Source of the DNA: DAOMFB01 sp963801475
Lineage (GTDB): Bacteria; Acidobacteriota; Thermoanaerobaculia; UBA5066
Assembly: GCA_963801475.1 (NCBI GenBank)
Contig: CAWDEX010000001.1
Span: forward strand, 2,604,001 to 2,668,000
Length of the DNA stretch: 64,000 nt
Reading direction: 5' to 3'
The first letter of the stretch is position 1. Every line of letters begins with the position of its first letter. Below, piece by piece: positions 44,552 through 51,947 of this stretch. Both the position numbers and the translations under genes were made by a program. The notes below the pieces were generated by a model that was given only the letters and a program-made list of their open reading frames with translations, did no database searches and was not told where the DNA came from.

Positions 44552-45466
44552 TCAGTCGAGCAGCTCGGTGATGCGCACGGGGCGCGGACCCCGACGCGAG
44601 AGCCCGGGAAGGGCCTTGAGGAGGAATTCGACGCTCTCGCGGTGCGGGTGGGCGATGAGGACGGCGTGTCCGTTCCGGGCGGCGACGGCCAGCGCCCGCT
44701 CCCAGGAAGCCGACAACGCCCCCGCCGGACCGGCGGGGTCCTTCGCCTCCGTCGCCGCGTCGTCGAGGAACACGTCCCGCGCGAGACAGGGGACCTTCAT
44801 CTCCCGGGCGACGCGCTCCACGACCGTCGCCGGCGTCGTGCGCGAGTCCACGAAGAAGAGGCCCTTCCCCTTCACGACGGCGAGGACGGCCCGCATCACG
44901 CGCGGATCGGCCGTCGCCTTCGATCCCTGGTGGTTGTTCAGCCCGATCGCCCCCGGGACGGCCGCAAGCGCGGCGAGGACGCGGGCGCGGATCGTCGCCT
45001 CGTCGTCGGAGACGCCGATGGCGTTCGGTTCGGCCTTCCCCGTCTCCGGCTCCATGGGAAGGTGGACCATCAGGTCCCAGCCCTTACGCTTCGCCAGGGC
45101 GATCGCCTCGGCCGCGCGCGGCGTCCCCGGCAGCACGGAAAGGGCGACCGGCTCCTCGAGCGACGCGAGGAGAGGGAGGGCGGCTTCCTCGTACCCGACG
45201 TCGTCCAGCAGGACGGCGAGGACGCCCGTCGACGCGCCGCCGGCGGACTCGAAGTCGGCCGGGACGCCGGACGGCCGGGGGGACGGCGGCCGGGGGGTCG
45301 GCACCGCGGCTTTCGGCGGGGTGCCCGTCCGGGGCGGAGCCTTCGCGGGCTCGGGGGCGCGCCGGGCGCAGAACCAGTAGCCGGCCACGCCGGCGGCCAC
45401 CGCGAGAAAGAGAAGGAGGACGCGACGGGTGGCGCCGGGCTTGCCGCGCGGTCGTCCGCGGCTCAC
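44552..45466 (-). CDS. Divergent polysaccharide deacetylase (YibQ/DUF610 family)
   Basis: The product has 304 residues from GTG 45466, which overlaps the S41 stop. One N-terminal membrane helix (VLLLFLAVAAGVAGYW) anchors it; a Pro-rich linker follows. The YibQ-type fold shows VLAVLLDDVGYEE, MVHLPMEPETGK, IGLNNHQGSKAT, GLFFVDSRTT and AVLIAHPHRES, with the conserved Asp/His pairs of NodB-like deacetylases. Family members act in the periplasm, linked genomically to EnvC and CtpA and to division-site peptidoglycan. Confidence 0.88.
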   Translation of the reverse strand: MSRGRPRGKPGATRRVLLLFLAVAAGVAGYWFCARRAPEPAKAPPRTGTPPKAAVPTPRPPSPRPSGVPADFESAGGASTGVLAVLLDDVGYEEAALPLLASLEEPVALSVLPGTPRAAEAIALAKRKGWDLMVHLPMEPETGKAEPNAIGVSDDEATIRARVLAALAAVPGAIGLNNHQGSKATADPRVMRAVLAVVKGKGLFFVDSRTTPATVVERVAREMKVPCLARDVFLDDAATEAKDPAGPAGALSASWERALAVAARNGHAVLIAHPHRESVEFLLKALPGLSRRGPRPVRITELLD

Positions 45467-46767
45467 GCCGTCGCTTTCGGCCGCGACTCGGAGAGGACCT
45501 TGAGGGCGCGGTCGAGGAAGGGGTCGGACGGCGCTCCCGGCACCGCCTCGTCGAAGGGCATGTGGTAGACACGGTCGTCCGGCGTCAGGCCCTTCGGCGA
45601 GAGGGCGCGGCCCGAGAGGGTCCGGATCTTCCCGACCGAGAGCTTGAGCGACCCGCCGCTCTGGAGCTTCACGCTCTGCTGGACGAATCCCATCCCGACG
45701 CTCGGCTCCCCGACGAGGCGGACCAGGCGTCCGTTCCACGCGGCGGGCGGCGTCGGCGCGGCTTCATCCGGGAAATCTTCTTCGTCCGACGTCGTCTCGC
45801 TCTTCGCCTTCTTCTCGGCCTTCTGCCCCGGCGGCCTGTTCAACGCCTCCGAGACGGCGGCAGCGAAGAGCTCCGCCGGGCCGGCCGTGCCGCTGTCCAC
45901 GATGAGGACGAGCCGGCTCTCGTGGACGCGCTCGCCCGGTTCCGCGCGGAAGCTCTTCGGCTCGATCTTCCGTCCCTTGAGCTCTCCGAGCGCTCCGGCC
46001 GGAACGAAGAGGGCGGCCGTCCGCGCGGCCTCGTCATAAGAGCCCCAGGCATTCTCACGGACGTCGAGGATGAGAGGCCGGGTCCTGTCGAGCGGCGCGA
46101 GGATCGCCTTGACCGCCGCAGCGGTTCCCGGACCGAAGGACGGGAGCTTCACGACCGTCTCGCTCCCCGCCCGGATCGCCGTGGGAGCGGCGGGCGACCA
46201 GCTTCCCCGGACGACGTCGATCGTGCGCCGCCGGGGCTTCCCTTCCCGGACGACCAGGAAGCGCACGCGTCCGCCGGCCTTTCCGGCGAGCATCGCTTCC
46301 ACCTCCCAGAGGGCGAGGCCGCGCGCCGGGCGGTCGTCGATCTTCTCGATCAGGTCGTCGCTCATCAGCCCCGCCGCCGCGGCCGGGCTCCCCGCGATGG
46401 GCGCCACGACGACCGGATAGTTCATCCGCCGCGCCAGGACGACGCCGAGCTCCGGAAGCTCCTTCGACCGGCCCGCCTCGTACTTCTCGAAGGCCGGCAT
46501 CTTCTCGGGGGGGACGTACTCGGCGAACGGGTCCATCGCCTCCGTCATGCCCGAGAAGGCGCCGTAGAGGAGCGGCTTCGTGTCGACCTCCTCGACGTAG
46601 TTCCCCCGAACGAGGGAGAGGACCTCCGTGAAGAGGCCGAGCGGCCGGTAGAGACTCTCGCGGGCGTTCTTGTCCTTTTCGTCGGCCCCGATCCCGGGCA
46701 GGACGACGAAGAGCGCGAGGAGGAGGGACGCGGAGGCGGCTATGCCGACGAGACGGTTACGGCTCAC
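45463..46767 (-). CDS. CtpA/S41-type PDZ protease homologue without its catalytic residues
   Basis: The product has 434 residues. Signal peptide/anchor at about 8-26, then the S41 N-helical segment (EVLSLVRGNYVEEVDTKPL), a PDZ domain (VVVAPIAGSPAAAAGLMSDD) and the core. The active Ser, normally the residue before Glu in SASASEI, is Ala298 (GTAGPAELF), and the catalytic Lys, normally in TFGKG, is Met359 (EPSVGMGFVQQ). A charged insert (about 311-343) lies between. It is therefore probably an inactive, scaffolding homologue. It overlaps dinB by 11 bases and yibQ by four. Confidence 0.85.
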   Translation of the reverse strand: MSRNRLVGIAASASLLLALFVVLPGIGADEKDKNARESLYRPLGLFTEVLSLVRGNYVEEVDTKPLLYGAFSGMTEAMDPFAEYVPPEKMPAFEKYEAGRSKELPELGVVLARRMNYPVVVAPIAGSPAAAAGLMSDDLIEKIDDRPARGLALWEVEAMLAGKAGGRVRFLVVREGKPRRRTIDVVRGSWSPAAPTAIRAGSETVVKLPSFGPGTAAAVKAILAPLDRTRPLILDVRENAWGSYDEAARTAALFVPAGALGELKGRKIEPKSFRAEPGERVHESRLVLIVDSGTAGPAELFAAAVSEALNRPPGQKAEKKAKSETTSDEEDFPDEAAPTPPAAWNGRLVRLVGEPSVGMGFVQQSVKLQSGGSLKLSVGKIRTLSGRALSPKGLTPDDRVYHMPFDEAVPGAPSDPFLDRALKVLSESRPKATA

Positions 46768-47893
46768 GCGCGGATGATACCCGTCCCTCGTCTCCGAAAC
46801 CCAGCGGGAGCTGGCGATCCCCGGCGGCTGCGTCGTGCCGCTCGGGAGGTTCGAGGCCGTGGACCGAGACGCCGAGCAGCCGGACGGAGCGGGCCCCCGC
46901 CGCCGTCTTCGCGAGAAGCGCCGCGGCGCGGGAGGAGATCTCCGCCGCCTCGCGGGTGGCCGGACGCCGCGTCTCGCTCCGCGTGACCGTCGTGAAGTCG
47001 CCGTAACGGACCTTGAGGGTCACCGTCCGGGCGAGAAGGTCCCGCCGCAGGAGCCACGCGGCCACCTCTCCCGCCATCCGTTCCACCTCGCTCCGCATGA
47101 GGCGCCGGTCGGCGAGGTCCTGCGCATACGTCTCCTCGGTCCCGCACGACTTCGCCGGCCGGTCCGGGACAACCGGGCGGTCGTCGATGCCGAGCGACAG
47201 CGCGACGAGGGTGTCGGCCCAGCTCCCGACCGTCTGCCGGAGGAGCGCCCGGTCCGCCGTCCGGACGTCGACCAGTCTCGCGATCCCCGCCGCCCGGAGC
47301 CTCCCGGCCGTCACCGGCCCGACGCCCCAGAGCGCATCCACGGGGAGCCTCGCGAGGAACGCCTCGACCTTCTCCGGTGCGATGACCGTCAGCCCGTCCG
47401 GCTTCTTCCAGCCCGAGGCGATCTTCGCGAGGAACTTGTTCGGGGCGACGCCGGCCGAGGCGGTGAGCCGCGTCGTCGCGAGGATCTCCGCCTTCAGCTT
47501 CCGGGCGACGGTCACGCCGAGCGGTTCGTGCCCGGCGTTCTCGGTCACGTCGAGGTACGCCTCGTCGAGGGAGAGCGGCTCGACGAGCGGCGTGACGGAC
47601 CGAAAGAGGTCGAACACCTGCCGCGACACGGCGCGGTACCTCGCGAAGTCGGGGCGGACGACGACGAGCGAGGGGCAGAGCCGGACCGCCCGCGCCATGG
47701 GGATCGCCGACCGGACGCCGAATGCCCGCGCCTCGTAGCTGGCGGCCGCTACGACGCCCCGCCCCTTTGGGTCTCCGCCGACCGCGACCGGCCTCCCCTT
47801 CAGCTTCGGATCGTCGCGCTGCTCCACGGACGCGTAGAAGGCGTCCATGTCGACGTGCAGGATCCGGCGGGCGGACCGGACGTCTGGCCCCAT
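46757..47893 (-). CDS. dinB: DNA polymerase IV, Y-family
   Basis: The product has 378 residues. It is a translesion polymerase: palm motif ILHVDMDAFYASVEQRDDP, the catalytic SLDEAYLDVTENAG with its acidic pair, the fingers segment GVVAAASYEARAFGVRSAIP, the thumb helix-hairpin-helix WGVGPVTAGRLRAAGI, and a little-finger domain to the end. No obvious beta-clamp motif is clear besides the C-terminal QLPLGFG. It starts at ATG 47893, eight bases after the kinase stop. Confidence 0.95.
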   Translation of the reverse strand: MGPDVRSARRILHVDMDAFYASVEQRDDPKLKGRPVAVGGDPKGRGVVAAASYEARAFGVRSAIPMARAVRLCPSLVVVRPDFARYRAVSRQVFDLFRSVTPLVEPLSLDEAYLDVTENAGHEPLGVTVARKLKAEILATTRLTASAGVAPNKFLAKIASGWKKPDGLTVIAPEKVEAFLARLPVDALWGVGPVTAGRLRAAGIARLVDVRTADRALLRQTVGSWADTLVALSLGIDDRPVVPDRPAKSCGTEETYAQDLADRRLMRSEVERMAGEVAAWLLRRDLLARTVTLKVRYGDFTTVTRSETRRPATREAAEISSRAAALLAKTAAGARSVRLLGVSVHGLEPPERHDAAAGDRQLPLGFGDEGRVSSAREP

Positions 47894-47901
47894 GCCGGCC
47901 G

Positions 47902-50649
47902 TCACTTGCCGGGAGCTTGCCCCAGAGTCGCGGTCCAGTGCGTCACGATCCCGAGCCGGTACTCCGCACTCGCGAACCGTTCCGTCCGGATCGCGACGAT
48001 CTCGTCGCCTCCGCCGGCGACGTCGTATGTGCGCGGATAGTCGATCCGGCCGCCGCCCGACTCGAGGGGAGCGGAGAAGAGCTCCCGCGGTGCTCCCGCC
48101 GCGGGGCTCGTTCCAGCCCGGAATTCCGCCGCGAGAAAGCGCTGTCGGTCGCGGAAGACGATCTCCTGGCCGCCGCGGGTCCAGACGGGCTCGATCCCTC
48201 CCTCCTGGGAGATCTTGAGCTTCGCACCGCCGTCCGGGAACGAGCGGACGTAAACCTCGAACCGGCCGGTTTCGTTGGAGACGTATGCCACCCACCGGCC
48301 GTCGGGCGAAATCGCGGCCGCCCCCTCGCGAGCGGGGCTCTCGAACCAGGGGCGCGCCGGGCTCGACCCGTCGAGCGGAACGATCCAGATGTCGGACGTC
48401 CCCCTCCGCCGCGTCCCGCCGCGGTCGGTGTCGTAGGAGACGGCGTAGAGGAGAAACCGGCCGTCCGGCGAGATGGCGTTCGGGAACTCCGCATTCTCGC
48501 CGGTCGTCGGCAGCCGCCGGACCGCCCCGCTGCCGTCGGCCGCCCGAGCCGCGGCGCGCGGGTCTTCCGACAGCAGGTGAGCGAAGGCGACCTCCCGTCC
48601 GTCCGGCGACCAGACGGGCGAGAAGAAGCGCCCCGGCTCCGTGGCCAGCGGCGACAGGACGCCGCGCTCGCGATCGAAAATGTGGAGCTTGCACGACACG
48701 CCGATGCACTTCGAAAGAGCGATCCGGCGGCCGTCGGGAGAGAACGCCGGGTAGTGCCACTCGGCCGGAGCGAGGGGCAGGGCCGTTTCCCTTCCGGCGC
48801 GGTCGATCAGGACGACGGTCGAACTCTCCTCCGGGATGCGCGGCCCGGAGACGTAGACGAGCGTCCCGTCGCTCGTGACGTCGATGCTGGCCGTGCCGAC
48901 CGAGCCGCCGATGGAGACGGGCTCGCGCAGGGCAGCGGGCGTCCCCTCGACCCGAAGGGAGCGAAGGTCGAGTCGTACCCCGAAGAGGGCGCCGCCCCGA
49001 ACGAAAACGAGCCAGCCGGGCGGCACGAAACGGGCGAAAGTGCTTCGTTCGATCAGGACCCGGCGTTTTCCCGACGGAAGCTCGACGACGGCGGCCTCGG
49101 CGCTCGGCAGGTCCTGGAAGTCCTCGCCGCGAACGATCGTGACGAGGAGGCCCTGGCCGCCCGGCAGCTCCTGGGGCCAGAGAAGCGCATGTTCACCGCG
49201 GGCCGCGTCGAGGGGAACGAAACGCTCGAACGCGCCGCCGGCCGACGAGACGCGCCAGAGGCCGTTGTTGTTCGTGCGGGCCACGGCGATCGAACCGTCG
49301 GTCATCCAGGTCGCTCCGTAGTTGACCGGAGGGAGCTCGGTGACCCGGGTCGGCTCGCCTCCTGCCAGCGAGACCTTCTTCATATCGGTCCTCGTGGTGA
49401 ACCCGAGCCACTCGCCGTCGGGAGAGAAGAACGGGAACATCCCTCCCTCCGTGCCCGGAATCGGCTCCACGTCCCCGCCCGCGAGCCGCTTCCGGACGAA
49501 GCCCCGGAAGCTCTTCTCACCACCCGTCTGGAATACGATCGTCGTGCCGTCGGGCGAGACCGCGATGTTCGGTTGGAATGAGAACCGGGGCTGGACGCCC
49601 TCCGGTAGCTGGAGGATGGCTCTGATCGGCTGGTCCGGCGAAGCCTCCCCGCCTCGGCCGAAGGCTCTGTAACCGGCGAAGGCGAGGAGTGCCCCGGCGG
49701 CGAGGCCTGCCAGCCCGTAAAGGAAGGACGCGCGAAGCCGAACGGAAGGATCGGCTCCTTCGCGGAGCGCGGCCGGCGTCCGGGCCCCGCTCCCCTCGGT
49801 CCGGATCTCCTCGATCTCGAGCCGTGCGTCGCCGACGTCGCGCAGGCGCCGTGCCGGGTCCTTCTGGAGACAGCGCTTCAGAAGAGTCGCCAATCGGGGC
49901 GGCGCGCCGGCCCCGGGCGCCGTCCAGTCCGGCTCGGCGGTCAGGACGGCCGCCATTGTGTCGGAGACCGTCTGGCCCTTGAAGGCCCTCTCCCCCGTGA
50001 GGCACTCGTAGAGAAGACAGCCGAAGGAGAAGACGTCCGTTCTTCGGTCGAGGGGCTTTCCGCGCGCCTGCTCCGGGCTCATGTAGGCCGCGGTCCCGAG
50101 GACGATGCCGGTTCCCGTCCCGCCCGAAGTGACCGTCGGCGCGCCAGTGTCGTCGGACGCCGCCGGATCGTCGGCCATCCGCGCGAGCCCGAAGTCGAGG
50201 ACCTTCACTGTGCCGTCCGGGCGGACCTTGACGTTCGACGGCTTCAGGTCGCGGTGGATGATTCCGACGCCGTGCGCCGCCTCAAGGCCGGCCGCGACCT
50301 GGGAGGCGATGCCGAGCGCCTCGTCGAAAGGGAGCGCCCCTCCGGCCAGCTTCTGCTCGAGTCCCTCCCCCTCGATCAGCTCGAGGACGAGGTAGACCGA
50401 GCCCTCCGCCTCCTCGATGCCGTAGAGGGTTGCGATGTTCGCGTGATTCAGCGAGCCGAGAAGGCGGGCCTCGCGCTCGAAGCGCGCCCGCCGCTCCCCG
50501 TCGCCCGCGAACGCGTCCGGAAGGGCCTTGATCGCCACCTCGCGACGGAGCCTCGTGTCGCGCGCCCGGAAGACCTCGCCCATTCCTCCCTTCCCGAGAG
50601 GAGCGAGGATCTCGAAAGGACCGACGCGCGTGCCGGGTGCGAGAGGCAT
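47902..50649 (-). CDS. Ser/Thr protein kinase with a C-terminal TolB/WD40-like propeller
   Basis: The product has 915 residues. The Hanks-type kinase (1-285) has the glycine loop LGKGGMGEVF, Lys41, catalytic HRDLKPSN with Asp134, DFG at 152-154 and AYMSPEQARG. One membrane helix spans about 308-326 (FLYGLAGLAAGALLAFAGY). The outside part (about 345-915) is a series of beta-propeller blades with repeated FSPDGR, ISPDGRWVAYVS and WSPDGREVAFA motifs. The design, kinase inside and propeller outside, is common in Acidobacteriota and Planctomycetota and is thought to sense the envelope. Ligand unknown. Confidence 0.93.
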   Translation of the reverse strand: MPLAPGTRVGPFEILAPLGKGGMGEVFRARDTRLRREVAIKALPDAFAGDGERRARFEREARLLGSLNHANIATLYGIEEAEGSVYLVLELIEGEGLEQKLAGGALPFDEALGIASQVAAGLEAAHGVGIIHRDLKPSNVKVRPDGTVKVLDFGLARMADDPAASDDTGAPTVTSGGTGTGIVLGTAAYMSPEQARGKPLDRRTDVFSFGCLLYECLTGERAFKGQTVSDTMAAVLTAEPDWTAPGAGAPPRLATLLKRCLQKDPARRLRDVGDARLEIEEIRTEGSGARTPAALREGADPSVRLRASFLYGLAGLAAGALLAFAGYRAFGRGGEASPDQPIRAILQLPEGVQPRFSFQPNIAVSPDGTTIVFQTGGEKSFRGFVRKRLAGGDVEPIPGTEGGMFPFFSPDGEWLGFTTRTDMKKVSLAGGEPTRVTELPPVNYGATWMTDGSIAVARTNNNGLWRVSSAGGAFERFVPLDAARGEHALLWPQELPGGQGLLVTIVRGEDFQDLPSAEAAVVELPSGKRRVLIERSTFARFVPPGWLVFVRGGALFGVRLDLRSLRVEGTPAALREPVSIGGSVGTASIDVTSDGTLVYVSGPRIPEESSTVVLIDRAGRETALPLAPAEWHYPAFSPDGRRIALSKCIGVSCKLHIFDRERGVLSPLATEPGRFFSPVWSPDGREVAFAHLLSEDPRAAARAADGSGAVRRLPTTGENAEFPNAISPDGRFLLYAVSYDTDRGGTRRRGTSDIWIVPLDGSSPARPWFESPAREGAAAISPDGRWVAYVSNETGRFEVYVRSFPDGGAKLKISQEGGIEPVWTRGGQEIVFRDRQRFLAAEFRAGTSPAAGAPRELFSAPLESGGGRIDYPRTYDVAGGGDEIVAIRTERFASAEYRLGIVTHWTATLGQAPGK

Positions 50650-50726
50650 CGGGTCTGTTCCGCCTCCAACCGAAGCGACGGGGACTGGCTGGCGGCAAGT
50701 ATGCGCCCGCGGGGGCCGCAGACGCG

Positions 50727-51947
50727 TTACCGCAGCCAGCCCGCCGGGTCCACGGAGGCGCGGCTGTCGCGAATCTCGAAGTAGAGCCCTGCGATCTCGT
50801 CCTCGGCGGAGGTCTCGGCGAGGACGCCGACGGCGTCCCCGAGCGCGACGCGCTGGCCGCGCACGAGGGTGCTCGGTGCAAGCCGTCCGTAGAGGGAGAA
50901 GACCCCGTCGCCGTGGTCGAGCACGACGAGGTTGCCGTACCCCTTGAGCCACTGCGCGTAGGCCACGTCTCCCGCGAAGATGGCCCGGATCGTCGAGCCC
51001 GACGGCGCGTCGATCGTCCACCCCGAAGAGCGGAGAAACGTGCGCGGGAACTTCGGGTTGGCGATGCGCCCGAACGGCAGGGCGACCGCACCCTTCACGG
51101 GCCAGTCCAGGGCCCCCTTGTACTTCCGGATCGACGCGGCGCCGGGAGGCAGCGTCCGGCCGCGGCTCTCGAGGAGGTCGAGGAGCGAGGCGAGGCGCTG
51201 CGATTTGTCCTCGAGCGTCGTGACGGCGACCTTCTCCTCCTCCGAGCTCTTCCGGACACGCGCGAGAAGAGCCGCCTGCTCCGTCCGGGCGGCGGCCAGC
51301 GCGCGCTCCCTTTTCGTCCCCTCGGCCGCGAGGGCCGTCAGCTCACGCCGGCGCTCGATCAGCTCCGTCTCCCTCGAGGCGAGCGTCGCGATGGCCTCGT
51401 TGTATCGCGAAAGCAGAGCTGCGTCGCGCCGGGCCAGGTGCGCGAGCACCTGGATGCCATCGAGGAGCGCCGCGCCGGAGTCGGCCGAGGCGATCAGGCG
51501 GAGGTAGCCGAGCCGGCCGAACCGGTAGAGCGCCGCGAGCCGGACGGCGAGGTCTCGCTGGAGCGTCCCGACGGCCGCCGCCGACGCCTCCATCTCCGAC
51601 CTGGCGCGCGCCGCCTCGCGCTCCGCCTCGGCCTTCCGCAGCTCGAGAACGCGCCGCTCGGCCGTCTGGATCTGCAGGTTCAGCTCCGCCGCGGCGTAAG
51701 CCTCCTTCAGGTCGGCTTCCTTCCGCTTCGTGGCGTCATAGCGGGCCCGGAGGTCGGCGACGCGCTTTCGGAGCGCCGCCAGCTCGCGCCGGCGTTCCTC
51801 GACGCCGAGCGCCGCGGCCGGGGGCTCCGTGGGGGGCGGCGCCGGCGTCTCGGCCGGGAGCGGCACGGGGGCGTCCGGCGCCCGCTCCTGCCCCGGAAGC
51901 GGCGCAGCGCCGCCGAGGAGGAGCACGGCGAGGACGATCCGCTTCAG
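50727..51947 (-). CDS. EnvC-like murein hydrolase activator; apparent CTG start
   Basis: The product has about 406 residues if it begins at CTG 51947 (CTGA overlap with the upstream stop, followed by AAG CGG). This gives a standard signal peptide (KRIVLAVLLLGGAA). No ATG, GTG or TTG fits upstream in frame; the next is GTG inside the hydrophobic core. A long coiled coil (about 45-250, AALRKRVADLRARYDATKRK) precedes a LytM/M23 domain (about 290-406) whose zinc ligands are gone (TIDAPSG, LYGRLAP, GLYFEIRD in place of HxxxD, YxHL, HxH). That is the hallmark of EnvC, which activates amidases at the septum rather than cutting itself. Confidence 0.82.
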   Translation of the reverse strand: MKRIVLAVLLLGGAAPLPGQERAPDAPVPLPAETPAPPPTEPPAAALGVEERRRELAALRKRVADLRARYDATKRKEADLKEAYAAAELNLQIQTAERRVLELRKAEAEREAARARSEMEASAAAVGTLQRDLAVRLAALYRFGRLGYLRLIASADSGAALLDGIQVLAHLARRDAALLSRYNEAIATLASRETELIERRRELTALAAEGTKRERALAAARTEQAALLARVRKSSEEEKVAVTTLEDKSQRLASLLDLLESRGRTLPPGAASIRKYKGALDWPVKGAVALPFGRIANPKFPRTFLRSSGWTIDAPSGSTIRAIFAGDVAYAQWLKGYGNLVVLDHGDGVFSLYGRLAPSTLVRGQRVALGDAVGVLAETSAEDEIAGLYFEIRDSRASVDPAGWLR

